Shown one piece after another: positions 24,327 through 32,658 of a stretch of DNA of 64,000 nucleotides; within the stretch, counting starts at the first letter, position 1, and each line of letters begins with the position of its first letter. This stretch comes from Nocardia vaccinii NBRC 15922. GTDB taxonomy: Bacteria > Actinomycetota > Actinomycetes > Mycobacteriales > Mycobacteriaceae. Below the pieces are notes generated by a model, which saw nothing but the letters and a program-made list of their open reading frames with translations, had not been told where the DNA came from and searched no databases. A program made the translations under genes and the position numbers. The stretch spans positions 45,536-109,535 of the forward strand of contig NZ_BDCC01000062.1 in the NCBI RefSeq assembly GCF_001613305.1, written 5' to 3'.

Positions 24327-25535
24327 ATGTCCGCAATTCGTTCCGCATTGATCATCGGCGGCGGTGTCGCCGGACCGGTCACCGCCACAGCACTGCGCAT
24401 GGCTGGGATCGAGGGCCGCGTCTTCGAGGCGTATCCGGGACCGGCCTACAACATCGGCAGCACCCTCGGCTTCGCCGCCAACGGCCTGGCCGCACTGGAC
24501 GTCATCGGCGCGGGCGACGCGCTGCGCAAGGTCGCCCTGCCGATCCGGCATCAGGTGATGTCGGTGGGCAACAAGAACATCGAGATGCCCAGCCTGGAGG
24601 GCGTCGAGCCGCTGCAACTCGTCGAACGCAGCGATCTGCATGGAGTACTGCACGATCACGCCGTCGCCGCCGGGGTGGATTTCAGCTACGACAAACGTCT
24701 GGTCTCCGTCGACGAGCACGCCGACGGCGTCACCGCGCGCTTCGCCGACGGCACCACCGCCACCGCCGACATCCTGATCGGCGCGGACGGCATCAAATCG
24801 CAGGTCCGCACGCTCATCGATCCGAATGCGCCCAGGGCGAACTACACCGGCATGCTGGGCTTCGGCGCATACGTCGAATGCTCGGTGGACGTCGCACCGG
24901 ACACCATGTACTTCACCTTCGGCAAGAACGCCTATTACCTGTACAACGCTATGCCCGACGGCAGGATCGGCTGGGGTGCGAATCTGCCGCACGCGGAATA
25001 CCTGAGCATGTCCCAGGCCCGCGCGATCCCCAACGAACAGTGGTTGCGCATCCTGCGGGAGACCTACGGCGAGGACACTCCCGGCGGCGAGTTCGCCCGC
25101 AACACCGCGCCGGAGGACCTGGCCGTCGTCGGCGGTCTGCACATCATGCCGCCGGTACCGACCTGGCATCGCGGCCGCATGGTCCTGGTCGGCGACGCGG
25201 TGCACGCGCCGTCGAACAGCACCGGACAGGGCGCCTCGCAGGCCATCGAGTCGGCGGTGCAACTGGCCCGGTGCCTGCGCGACTTCGATGATCCGGCAAC
25301 GGCTTTCGCGACCTACGAGCGGATCCGCCGCCCGCGGGTGGAGCGGATCGCCGCGCGCGGCGCGAAGATCAACCACGGCAAGACCATGGGTCCGGTGATG
25401 CGTCGCATGATGCCGGTGCTGATGCCGCTGGCGGCCAAGGCGATGAAGATCGAGGAGACCATGCGCCGCGAGCAGAGTTACGTCATCGACTGGGACGCAC
25501 CGGTGAACGAGCGAGCCGAACTCGTCCGGGCCTGA
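24327..25535 (+). CDS. FAD-dependent monooxygenase
   Basis: A 402-residue group A flavin hydroxylase. ALIIGGGVAGPVTATALRMAGI is the FAD-binding GXGXXG motif, ADILIGADGIKSQVR the DG motif (near residue 150), and LVGDAVHAPSNSTGQGASQAIESA the GD motif (near 290). Such enzymes hydroxylate aromatic compounds and include drug-inactivating members. GGGAGA precedes ATG 24327. The 173-bp gap after padR contains AGGTG-N6-CACCT (24172-24187) and a repeated GTGYGGCAAC, so it may have its own promoter. Convergent with an MFS efflux gene. Confidence 0.86.
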   Translation: MSAIRSALIIGGGVAGPVTATALRMAGIEGRVFEAYPGPAYNIGSTLGFAANGLAALDVIGAGDALRKVALPIRHQVMSVGNKNIEMPSLEGVEPLQLVERSDLHGVLHDHAVAAGVDFSYDKRLVSVDEHADGVTARFADGTTATADILIGADGIKSQVRTLIDPNAPRANYTGMLGFGAYVECSVDVAPDTMYFTFGKNAYYLYNAMPDGRIGWGANLPHAEYLSMSQARAIPNEQWLRILRETYGEDTPGGEFARNTAPEDLAVVGGLHIMPPVPTWHRGRMVLVGDAVHAPSNSTGQGASQAIESAVQLARCLRDFDDPATAFATYERIRRPRVERIAARGAKINHGKTMGPVMRRMMPVLMPLAAKAMKIEETMRREQSYVIDWDAPVNERAELVRA

Positions 25536-25592
25536 ATCACCCAGTGCGACGGGCGGTTCCGGGAGGCGGGCGGTCTCGCCACCCGGAACCGT

Positions 25593-27620
25593 TCAGACCC
25601 GCGCGGTGAGCAACTCCGGACGCTCGGATTCGTCGAGAAGTTTGCCGGCGATATTGTCCAGGGCCTTGTCGAACAACGCCCGGTCGTCCGGATTCGCGCA
25701 GTCCCAGTCGTCGATCCGGCCACACACCCAACTGCGCCAGGCGGCCTTGATGCGATTCGACTCGGCGAGTCCGGCCGCGGTGAGTTGCATTCGCGGGCCG
25801 TCGAATTCGATCGTCCCGAGTCGAACGGCCTTGTCGTACACGGGTTCCAGAACCTCGGGCGGCAGCCAGTGCGCGCGGGCGATGGCATCCAAGGTGGCTT
25901 CCCCCCGCGCTCTGCGCAACATCTGCACCTGCCCGATCGCCCACGCCTGATCCCTGGTCAGCGAGGTGCCCGAGGCGGCCAGGATCATCGGATCGGGCAG
26001 TTCGTCGGTGCGCAGCTTGCGCATCAGACTCGCCAGTGCGTACTCCAGGCGCTTCACCGAATCGGCGGAATCCGGCACCGAGAATCCACCGCCGACATCC
26101 GCAGCCTCCGCACGCATACTGTCGCGCAACGGAACTTCTTTCAGCAGCCATGCGATCAGGAACCCCACGACCGCCACCGGCACGACCCAGCGGAATACGT
26201 AATCGATCGAGATGGCGTAGGCATCGATGATCGGAGCCGCCTGCGCCTCGGGCAATTTGCGCAACAGCTGCGGACTCTGCGCGGTCTCCGCGGAAACTCC
26301 GGGCGTGCGGGCCAGCGCCTCGGCCAACTCGGCCCCGATCCGATTGTTGTACAGCGTGCCGAAGATCGCGGTACCGAAAGTGCTTCCGAGAGTGCGGAAA
26401 AAGGTCACCCCGGAGGTGGCGGTCCCCAGATCCGAATAGGGCACGGTGTTCTGCACGACGATGGTGAGCACCTGCATTGCCAGGCCGATGCCCATTCCCA
26501 GCACCAGCATGTACAGCGATTCGAGCCAGATCCCGGTACTGCGGCCCATCGTGGACATCAGATACAGCCCCAGCGCCATGACCGCGGTCCCGGCGATCGG
26601 GAAGTACCTGTAGCGTCCCGTCCGGCCGACCACCTGACCGGAAATGATCGATGTGGTGAACAGACCCGCCACCATCGGCAACGTCCGCACCCCGGATGCC
26701 GTCGCCGACACGCCGTCCACATATTGCAGATAGGACGGCAGATACGTCATCGCGCCGAGCATCGCGAAGCCGACGATGAACGACAGGGTCGAGCAGACGG
26801 TGAAGACGTTGCTGTGGAAAAGGTGCATCGGCAGCATCGGCTCGGCCGCGCGCAGCTCCACGAGGACGAACGCCGTGAGCAGAATCGCGGCGGCGATGAG
26901 CAACCCGATGATGGTGGTCGATCCCCACGGATACTGCTGGCCGCCCCATTCCAGGCCGAGGATCAGACAGCTCACGCCGATCGCGACCAGGGCGATGCCC
27001 GCATAATCGATGACCGGCCGGATCACCGTGCGCACACGGGGAATCACCCGCGCCGCGATGATGATCATGATGATCGCCAGCGGGACGTTGACGTAGAAGC
27101 ACCACCGCCAGCTCGCGTGGTCGGTGAACAGGCCGCCGAGCGTCGGACCGACCACGGTCGTGACGCCGAACACCGCGCCCAGCGCTCCCTGATATTTGCC
27201 GCGTTCGCGCAGCGGGATGACGTCGGCGATCAGCGCCATCGAGGTCACCATCAGTCCGCCCCCGCCGATCCCCTGGATGGCCCGCGCGATGATCAGCAGC
27301 AGCATGCCGTTGGACAGTCCGGCGATCATCGAGCCGACGATGAAGATCAGCGCGCTGAGCTGGAAGACGAGTTTGCGGCCGAACAGATCGCCGAATTTGC
27401 CGGCGAGCGCGGTCGCCACGGCCTCGGCGAGCAGGTAGGACGTGACCACCCACGCCATATGACCCGGACCGCCGAGATCGGCCACGATCGTCGGCAGGGC
27501 GGTGGAGACGATGGTCTGATCGAGCGCGGCCATGAGCATGCCGAGTACGACCGTGATGAAGACGACATTGGCCCGGGTACGACTCACGGGAGCCGAGGCG
27601 TCCACGACTGCGGGGGCCAC
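25593..27620 (-). CDS. DHA2-family multidrug MFS transporter with C-terminal cytoplasmic domain
   Basis: A 675-residue, 14-helix drug:H+ antiporter of the EmrB/QacA family. ALDQTIVSTALPTI is the first-helix signature, GKFGDLFGRK motif A, and LGAVFGVTTVVGPTLGGLF motif C of exporters. After the last helix (near 500) come about 170 soluble residues with a winged-helix-like section (LTRDQAWAIGQVQMLRRARGEATLDAIARAHWLP, then ALVRLGTIEFDG-like strands), an extension seen in some actinobacterial DHA2 pumps. GTG 27620 is the best start but has no Shine-Dalgarno. It faces the SDR gene. Confidence 0.85.
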   Translation of the reverse strand: MAPAVVDASAPVSRTRANVVFITVVLGMLMAALDQTIVSTALPTIVADLGGPGHMAWVVTSYLLAEAVATALAGKFGDLFGRKLVFQLSALIFIVGSMIAGLSNGMLLLIIARAIQGIGGGGLMVTSMALIADVIPLRERGKYQGALGAVFGVTTVVGPTLGGLFTDHASWRWCFYVNVPLAIIMIIIAARVIPRVRTVIRPVIDYAGIALVAIGVSCLILGLEWGGQQYPWGSTTIIGLLIAAAILLTAFVLVELRAAEPMLPMHLFHSNVFTVCSTLSFIVGFAMLGAMTYLPSYLQYVDGVSATASGVRTLPMVAGLFTTSIISGQVVGRTGRYRYFPIAGTAVMALGLYLMSTMGRSTGIWLESLYMLVLGMGIGLAMQVLTIVVQNTVPYSDLGTATSGVTFFRTLGSTFGTAIFGTLYNNRIGAELAEALARTPGVSAETAQSPQLLRKLPEAQAAPIIDAYAISIDYVFRWVVPVAVVGFLIAWLLKEVPLRDSMRAEAADVGGGFSVPDSADSVKRLEYALASLMRKLRTDELPDPMILAASGTSLTRDQAWAIGQVQMLRRARGEATLDAIARAHWLPPEVLEPVYDKAVRLGTIEFDGPRMQLTAAGLAESNRIKAAWRSWVCGRIDDWDCANPDDRALFDKALDNIAGKLLDESERPELLTARV

Positions 27621-27755
27621 CGGTCATCAGCACAGTATGTGCCGGAACCGGCGGTTCGGAAGCCAGGACACGAACCGCGGCCGGTACGATCGGCCCTCAG
27701 TGACCTGCCGCGACGCGCGGGAAGCATGCTACTGGGCGACCCCTTTCCGCAAACC

Positions 27756-27769
27756 TTACTCCAAAGTAA
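27756..27769. promoter_or_regulatory. Small inverted repeat in the MFS/SDR divergent gap
   Basis: TTACT-CCAA-AGTAA lies in an AT-richer stretch 58 bp before the SDR start. It could be an operator for either gene; weak evidence. Confidence 0.35.
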
Positions 27770-27827
27770 TATCCCCGGCGGGCAGCAAGGCGCTGCCCGG
27801 ACGACCACACCAGCAAAGGTCCGCGCA

Positions 27828-28703
27828 ATGGCCTGGAAACCCAGTGAAATTCCCGATCTGACCGGCCGCACATTCGTCATCACCGGCGCGAACGGCGGCA
27901 TCGGCAAGAACACCACGGCCGTACTGGCCGGTAAGGGGGCCAGCGTGATCATGGCCTGCCGCAACACCGTCACCGCGCAGCGGGTCGCCGACGAGATCGA
28001 CGGCGAGGTCACAGTCGCGGCGCTGGATCTGGCCGATCTGTCCTCGGTCCGCGAATTCGCCGAGCACACCGGTGAATTCGACGTGCTGATCAACAACGCC
28101 GGGCTGATGAACATACCGTTCTCACGCACCAAGGATGGATTCGAAACCCAATGGGGCGTCAACCATCTCGGTCATTTCGCGCTGACCGGGCTGCTACTGG
28201 ACCGGGTCCGCGACCGGGTGGTGACCCTGGCCAGCATCGCGCACCGCCAGACGCCCAAGCTCTGGATCGACGACCTGAACTACGAGCACCGCCGCTATCA
28301 GCGCAATCTCGCCTACGCCCAGTCCAAGCTGTCGAATCTGATGTTCGCCCGCGAATTGCAGCGACGCCTGAGCGAGGCGGGATCGGCCAAACGATCCTAT
28401 GCGGTGCATCCCGGGGTTTCGGCGACCGATCTGTTCACCCGGACCGAAACGCTCATCGACAAGGTGGCCAAGCCGGCGATCGCGCTGGTCGGGCACTCCC
28501 CTGCCCGCGCCGCGCACTCGAGCCTGTTCGCGGCGACCATGCCCGATGCCGACCCGAACCAGTACTGGGGCCCGACCCGGTTGTTCGGCAGCCAGGGGCC
28601 GGTGCAGGCGTCACCGTCGAGCAGGCTGTCCGCGGACCGAGACCTGCAGCGCCGCCTGTGGGACGAGTCCGAGCGGCTCACCGGGGTGCACTACACGTTC
28701 TGA
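27828..28703 (+). CDS. Short-chain dehydrogenase (retinol dehydrogenase-like)
   Basis: A 291-residue SDR. TFVITGANGGIGKNTT is the cofactor motif (residues about 14-30), NNAGLM the conserved strand, and YAQSK the catalytic pair near residue 163. The YWGPTRLFGSQGP segment near the C-terminus is common to mycobacterial retinol dehydrogenase-like SDRs. ATG 27828 has AAAGG eight bases upstream; the frame is open far upstream only as antisense to the MFS gene. Diverges from the efflux gene. Confidence 0.87.
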   Translation: MAWKPSEIPDLTGRTFVITGANGGIGKNTTAVLAGKGASVIMACRNTVTAQRVADEIDGEVTVAALDLADLSSVREFAEHTGEFDVLINNAGLMNIPFSRTKDGFETQWGVNHLGHFALTGLLLDRVRDRVVTLASIAHRQTPKLWIDDLNYEHRRYQRNLAYAQSKLSNLMFARELQRRLSEAGSAKRSYAVHPGVSATDLFTRTETLIDKVAKPAIALVGHSPARAAHSSLFAATMPDADPNQYWGPTRLFGSQGPVQASPSSRLSADRDLQRRLWDESERLTGVHYTF

Positions 28704-28738
28704 CCGCATCATGGTCCCGGCACCGCACGAGCCCGGCC

Positions 28739-28797
28739 GTCACCCCGGTCGCGGCCGTCCTTCCGGGGTGACGGGTCATCGCCCGCCCGGAGCGGGC
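28739..28797 (+). terminator. Double hairpin after the SDR gene
   Basis: GTCACCCCGG-N14-CCGGGGTGAC (28739-28772) forms a 10-bp perfect stem, followed by GCCCGC-N5-GCGGGC (28781-28797). They lie between the SDR stop and the next promoter, so they probably end the SDR transcript. No U-tract. Confidence 0.55.
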
Positions 28798-28839
28798 CTG
28801 CCCCTACGGAACGTGTAGTAGACGAGTACCGTAGAAGCC

Positions 28840-29265
28840 GTGTCCGCTCCGCACCGCCGTCCCGCGCTGATCATTCTGGTGATCGTCGCGGCACTGACCT
28901 GCCTCGCACTGGGCTGGTGGCAGTGGGGGCGATTCCAATCCGGGACCGGGACGGGGCAGAATCTCGGCTACGCATTGCAGTGGCCGCTGTTCGCCGGATT
29001 CGTGGTGTTCGCCTACGTGCGATTCGTCCGTCTCGAACGCGAGGCCGACACTCCCGAGTCCGAGCGGCCCGAGATCGTGAAACCCGCTGTGCAGCGCGAG
29101 ATTCCGGCTGGCATCCTGCCCGAGCGGCCGACCGTGCGGCCCGTGCAGGATCCGGTGCTCGCCGAATACAACAGGTACCTGGCCGATCTGCACGCCCAGG
29201 ACCTGCACGAGCAGATGCGTGCGGCCGGGCTCGATGCCCGCGAGACCGAGAGGAGCGCCGGTTGA
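28840..29265 (+). CDS. LprD-like two-helix membrane protein
   Basis: A 141-residue protein with two hydrophobic helices (about 9-29 and 45-62) and a charged soluble C-terminal half. Position next to a DUF3817 gene and near rdgB/rph matches M. tuberculosis Rv1343c (lprD); no lipobox is evident here, so it is probably not a lipoprotein. GTG 28840 lies seven bases after TACCGT, a leaderless-type start. Its stop overlaps the next gene's TTG (TTGA). Function unknown. Confidence 0.72.
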   Translation: MSAPHRRPALIILVIVAALTCLALGWWQWGRFQSGTGTGQNLGYALQWPLFAGFVVFAYVRFVRLEREADTPESERPEIVKPAVQREIPAGILPERPTVRPVQDPVLAEYNRYLADLHAQDLHEQMRAAGLDARETERSAG

Positions 29266-29666
29266 GCGCCAGCGACAACATCGAAACCGCCGAAACGAGC
29301 ACACCCGCGGCGACTCCGGCCCCGGAGGCCCCGGCCGCACCCGCGCGCGGCGCATCCGCGGCGAAGGTCCGTCCGGCATTCCTGCGCTACCGCGTCCTGG
29401 CCTGGGCCACCGGTACCTGGCTACTGTTGCTGTGCGCCGAGATGATCGCCAAGTACGGCTTCGGCGTGCACACCCCCAACTGGATCGCGGTGGTCCACGG
29501 CTGGGTCTACTTCGTCTATCTGATCGTCACCGCTGACCTTGCCGTCAAGGTCCGCTGGCCCGTCGGCCGCACCATCGGCACCCTCCTCGCGGGCACCATC
29601 CCCCTGCTGTCTTTCTTCGTCGAACACACCAACGCCAAGCAGGTCAAACAGACCTACAACTTCTGA
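29262..29666 (+). CDS. DUF3817 membrane protein (Rv1342c-like)
   Basis: A 134-residue protein. After about 35 Ala/Pro-rich residues come three hydrophobic segments typical of DUF3817: FLRYRVLAWATGTWLLLLC, IAVVHGWVYFVYLIVTADLAVK and TIGTLLAGTIPLLSFFVEH. TTG 29262 overlaps the upstream stop and has AGGAG seven bases before it, so it is translated by coupling. Gene order matches Rv1343c-Rv1342c. A second DUF3817 gene is at 58836-59192. Confidence 0.8.
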   Translation: MSASDNIETAETSTPAATPAPEAPAAPARGASAAKVRPAFLRYRVLAWATGTWLLLLCAEMIAKYGFGVHTPNWIAVVHGWVYFVYLIVTADLAVKVRWPVGRTIGTLLAGTIPLLSFFVEHTNAKQVKQTYNF

Positions 29667-29672
29667 CCTGAA

Positions 29673-29936
29673 TCAGCGGCCGTAGTGGAATCGGCAAGCG
29701 ACGATCACCATGTCGTCTGCGGTGATGGTGTACACCAGGCGATGCTCCTGGTTTATTCGCCTGGACCAGAATCCGCTGAGATCGCCTCGGAGTGGTTCGG
29801 GCTTTCCGATCCCCTCGTTTCCGTTGCGGCACGTGTCCGCCACCAACTGGTTGATGCGCCGGGGAATCTGACGATCATCACGCTGCCAGTACAGGTACTC
29901 CTCCCACGCCTCGGGGTGGAAGGTGACCTTCCTCAT
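29673..29936 (-). CDS. yoeB: YoeB-type toxin (ribosome-dependent endoribonuclease)
   Basis: An 87-residue RelE/YoeB-superfamily toxin that cleaves mRNA in the ribosomal A site. FHPEAWEEYLYWQRDD opens the fold; EPLRGDLSGFWSRRINQEHRLVYTI carries the catalytic Glu/Arg region, and RFHYGR supplies the C-terminal His-Tyr motif. It overlaps the antitoxin stop (ATGA), the standard coupling. Length equals the family norm, and no defect is seen. Confidence 0.93.
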   Translation of the reverse strand: MRKVTFHPEAWEEYLYWQRDDRQIPRRINQLVADTCRNGNEGIGKPEPLRGDLSGFWSRRINQEHRLVYTITADDMVIVACRFHYGR

Positions 29937-30196
29937 TCGGCCTCGTCCTCGAGCAGCTCGTGACGCTCGCCGACACCATCGCGCAGTTCTGCGATACGGC
30001 GCGTGAGAATACGAGCATTGGCAGCACTCGACAGCAGATACGCTGTCTCACGCAATGATTCATATTCACGCTGCGGAATCATCACGACATTTTCTCCACC
30101 CGGACGAGTGATCACGACCTCCTCCTGATCGTTGATCACCGCGTCGAGCGTGGCCGCATATGCCGCCCTGGACTCCGACATCGTCATGATCTTCAT
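29933..30196 (-). CDS. yefM: YefM/Phd-type antitoxin
   Basis: An 87-residue antitoxin. The N-terminal Phd/YefM domain MKIMTMSESRAAYAATLDAVIND binds DNA; VVITRPGGENVVMIPQREYESLRETAYLL is the conserved middle; the acidic C-terminus neutralises YoeB. ATG 30196 has GGAGG five bases upstream; the frame is open ten codons further but that part lies in the operator. Cotranscribed with yoeB and inserted between the DUF3817 and rdgB genes. Confidence 0.92.
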   Translation of the reverse strand: MKIMTMSESRAAYAATLDAVINDQEEVVITRPGGENVVMIPQREYESLRETAYLLSSAANARILTRRIAELRDGVGERHELLEDEAE

Positions 30197-30206
30197 CTTC
30201 ACCTCC

Positions 30207-30226
30207 ATGTACACAATATTGTACAT
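30207..30226. promoter_or_regulatory. YefM-YoeB operator
   Basis: ATGTACA-N6-TGTACAT, a perfect dyad just upstream of the antitoxin start. YefM antitoxins of E. coli recognise repeats with the core TGTACA, so this is very likely the autoregulatory site. Confidence 0.82.
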
Positions 30227-30256
30227 AGATGGCCGCGGGTCGCGGAAGATCCGTAA

Positions 30257-30862
30257 TTACTCGGCGAGGGCGGCCAAGGCCGGGAGCAGGGCGCGCAGGG
30301 CGCGGCCGCGGTGCGAGGCGGCGTCTTTCTCGGCGGGGGTGAGTTCGGCGGCGGAGACGGTGCCGCCGTCCGGGACGAACAGGGGGTCGTAGCCGAAGCC
30401 GCCCTCGCCGGACGGTTTGCGGGCGATATGACCGGGCCATTCGCCGAGCATGACGACCTCGCGGCCGTCGGCGACCAAGGCGCAGGCGGAGACGAAACGG
30501 GCGCCGCGACGCTCGTCGGGAACGTCGGAGAGCTGACCGAGCAGCAGGTCGTTATTGGCCGGGTCGTCGCCGTGCCGGCCGCACCAGCGCGCGGACAGCA
30601 CGCCCGGCATACCGTTGAGCGCGTCCACCGCGATGCCGGAATCGTCTGCGACACAAGCCAATCCGGTGGCCGCCGCGCCGTCGCGGGCCTTGGCCAGCGC
30701 ATTCTCGGAGAAGGTCGCGCCGGTTTCGGGGGCCTCCTCGTACGGGGGCACCTCGTCGAGTCCGACGATCTCGAGCCCCTCGACACCGGCCTCGGCCAGA
30801 ATCCGCCGCAGCTCGCCGAGCTTCTTGCCGTTGCGGCTGGCGACCAGTACCCGGCGCGCCAC
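30257..30862 (-). CDS. rdgB: XTP/dITP diphosphatase (RdgB/HAM1)
   Basis: A 201-residue pyrophosphatase that removes ITP, dITP and XTP. VLVASRNGKKLGELRRIL is the N-terminal substrate motif, ETGATFSENALAKA the metal-site segment near residue 45, and ADDSGIAVDALNGMPGVLSARW the family signature; GFGYDPLF follows near 150. GTG 30862 shares one base with the rph stop (TAGTG), showing tight coupling. Order rph-rdgB matches M. tuberculosis Rv1340-Rv1341. Confidence 0.95.
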   Translation of the reverse strand: MARRVLVASRNGKKLGELRRILAEAGVEGLEIVGLDEVPPYEEAPETGATFSENALAKARDGAAATGLACVADDSGIAVDALNGMPGVLSARWCGRHGDDPANNDLLLGQLSDVPDERRGARFVSACALVADGREVVMLGEWPGHIARKPSGEGGFGYDPLFVPDGGTVSAAELTPAEKDAASHRGRALRALLPALAALAE

Positions 30863-31626
30863 TACTTCTTCTTCTCCGGCTCGGGCAGCACACCCGGATA
30901 CGGCTGCGCCAGCGCCTCCTTCTGCACGGTGAACAGCTGCTCGCATCCGGCCAGCGCGGAATCGAGCAGCTTGTCCAGCGTGGAGCGCGGGAACGTCGCA
31001 CCCTCGCCGGTGCCCTGGATCTCGACCAAGGTGCCGGTATCGGTGGCGACCACGTTCATATCGACCTCGGCGCGCGAATCCTCCTCGTACGGCAGGTCCA
31101 GGCGGACCCGGCCATCGACCACGCCGACGCTCACCGCGGCGATCATGCAGGAGATCGGCTGCGGGTCGGCCAGGCGCCCGACCGCCGCCAGATAGGTCAC
31201 CGCATCGGCCAGCGCGACGTACGCGCCGGTGATCGCGGCGGTGCGGGTGCCGCCGTCGGCCTGCAGCACGTCGCAATCGATGGCGATGGTGTTCTCCCCG
31301 ATCGCGGCCAGGTCGATACAGGCGCGCAGCGAGCGCCCGACCAGCCGGCTGATCTCCTGGGTCCGGCCGCCGACCTTGCCCTTGACCGACTCACGGCCGC
31401 TGCGGGTGTGCGTTGCCGCGGGCAACATCGCGTATTCTGCTGTGAGCCAACCCAATCCGGAGTCGCGACGCCACGGGGGAACCCCGTCGGTGACGCTCGC
31501 GGTGCACATCACCCGCGTCTGTCCGAACTCCACCAGCACCGACCCGGCGGGATGAGTGGTGAATCCCCGGGTGATGCGGACCTCGCGGAGCTCATCGTCC
31601 GCCCTGCCATCGGCTCGTCTCGACAC
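30862..31626 (-). CDS. rph: Ribonuclease PH
   Basis: A 254-residue phosphorolytic 3'-5' exoribonuclease that trims tRNA 3' ends. SRRADGRADDELREVRITRGF opens the protein, ASVTDGVPPWRRDSGLGWLTAEYAMLP and GRESVKGKVGGRTQEISRLVGRSLR carry the phosphate-binding Arg residues, and DCDVLQADGGTRTAAITGA is the signature. GTG 31626 comes seven bases after TAGTCT, a leaderless-type start. The C-terminus ends EPEKKK, slightly extended. Followed directly by rdgB. Confidence 0.95.
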   Translation of the reverse strand: MSRRADGRADDELREVRITRGFTTHPAGSVLVEFGQTRVMCTASVTDGVPPWRRDSGLGWLTAEYAMLPAATHTRSGRESVKGKVGGRTQEISRLVGRSLRACIDLAAIGENTIAIDCDVLQADGGTRTAAITGAYVALADAVTYLAAVGRLADPQPISCMIAAVSVGVVDGRVRLDLPYEEDSRAEVDMNVVATDTGTLVEIQGTGEGATFPRSTLDKLLDSALAGCEQLFTVQKEALAQPYPGVLPEPEKKK

Positions 31627-31667
31627 AGCCAGCAGACTAACCCGCCTCCCCGCGCCTCGCTCCACTC

Positions 31668-31803
31668 CCCCGCCTCCCCGCGACTTCAGCGTGCCGTTGG
31701 GTGCCCGGAGATTTGCGCTTCGGGCCGGCGGTTGGGAGTGTGTTCGAGTTTTGGGCGTTCCCGGGGAGTTACCCATGTATGTACGAAATCAGCAGTCGTC
31801 ATG
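31668..31803 (+). repeat. Dispersed intergenic repeat, copy A
   Basis: About 135 bp that match the reverse complement of 63296-63430. Shared blocks include CCCCCGCCTC, CTTCAGCGTG, GTTGGGTGCC, CGCTTCGGGCCG and GGGAGTTACCCATGT. It lies between the rph start and the phosphodiesterase stop, so it is untranslated. Confidence 0.7.
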
Positions 31804-31821
31804 AAGCCAATTCCGGCGTGG

Positions 31822-32586
31822 TCAGATATCGAAGACCTCACCGGGCGATACCGCGTGCACCGGACCGGTGAACTGTTCCTTGGCCTCGGCGATGACGTCC
31901 TCGCGCGAGGTCCACGGCGGAATATGGGTCAGCAGCAGCTCACCCACCCCGGCCTGCGCGGCGATCATCCCGGCCTCGGTGCCGGACAGGTGGATACCCT
32001 CGGGACGATTGCCCGGATCGTGCGTCCAGGACGCCTCGGCCAGCAGGACGTCCGCACCCTGCGCGAGTTCGAACACCGCCGGGCACAGCGCGGTATCCCC
32101 GGTGTAGACCAGGGTGCGCCCGGCCTTGGTGGTGATCCGCAGACCGTACGACTCCGGCGGGTGATACATCCGGCGCGCGGTGACGGTATGCCCAGGCCCG
32201 AAGGAGATCGACTCGCCCTCTTTCCAGTACTGCATATCGATCACATCGGACCAGTCGTCGCATTCCCCGCCGACCTCGGCCGAGGCGTTGCCGATCCGCA
32301 GTGGCGCATCCGAGGGACCGCGCACGATCGCCTGCCCGGTCGGCGGATTCGGGTGGTACCGCCGCCACACCAGCAGACCCGGCAGATCCAGGCAGTGGTC
32401 AGCGTGCAGATGCGTGAGGAAGATATCGACCTCACCCGGATCCAGATGACGTTGCAATGCGCCCAGAACACCGGGACCGAAATCGATCACCGTCGGAGTC
32501 ATCTCGGGGCCGGTCAGCAAATAGCCGGAGGCTGGGGAATCCGGGCCGGACACACTGCCCGAGCACCCGATGACGGTAAGGCGCAT
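31822..32586 (-). CDS. Metallo-beta-lactamase-fold cyclic-nucleotide phosphodiesterase (Rv1339-like)
   Basis: A 254-residue metallohydrolase. THLHADHCLDLPG (residues 58-70) is the HxHxDH zinc motif; VYTGDTALCPAVFELAQG and the late LTHIPPW supply the other ligands. M. tuberculosis Rv1339 in the same position degrades cAMP, so that role is inferred here. ATG 32586 is preceded by GGGGGA at short spacing. It lies 72 bp after the rhomboid gene; in M. tuberculosis murI sits between them but is absent here. Confidence 0.85.
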   Translation of the reverse strand: MRLTVIGCSGSVSGPDSPASGYLLTGPEMTPTVIDFGPGVLGALQRHLDPGEVDIFLTHLHADHCLDLPGLLVWRRYHPNPPTGQAIVRGPSDAPLRIGNASAEVGGECDDWSDVIDMQYWKEGESISFGPGHTVTARRMYHPPESYGLRITTKAGRTLVYTGDTALCPAVFELAQGADVLLAEASWTHDPGNRPEGIHLSGTEAGMIAAQAGVGELLLTHIPPWTSREDVIAEAKEQFTGPVHAVSPGEVFDI

Positions 32587-32658
32587 TCCCCCATGCTGCC
32601 ACGCTGCACTACTGGTCAAGAGGGGATCCCCCAACTCGTCGGCCGGGCTCCGCAGTCG

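Noticed and set aside
25785..27827. Plus-strand open frame of over 680 codons before the SDR gene
   Set aside because: It is antisense to the MFS transporter and very His/Arg/Asp-rich with no recognisable fold. The SDR has its own start at 27828 with a ribosome-binding site.
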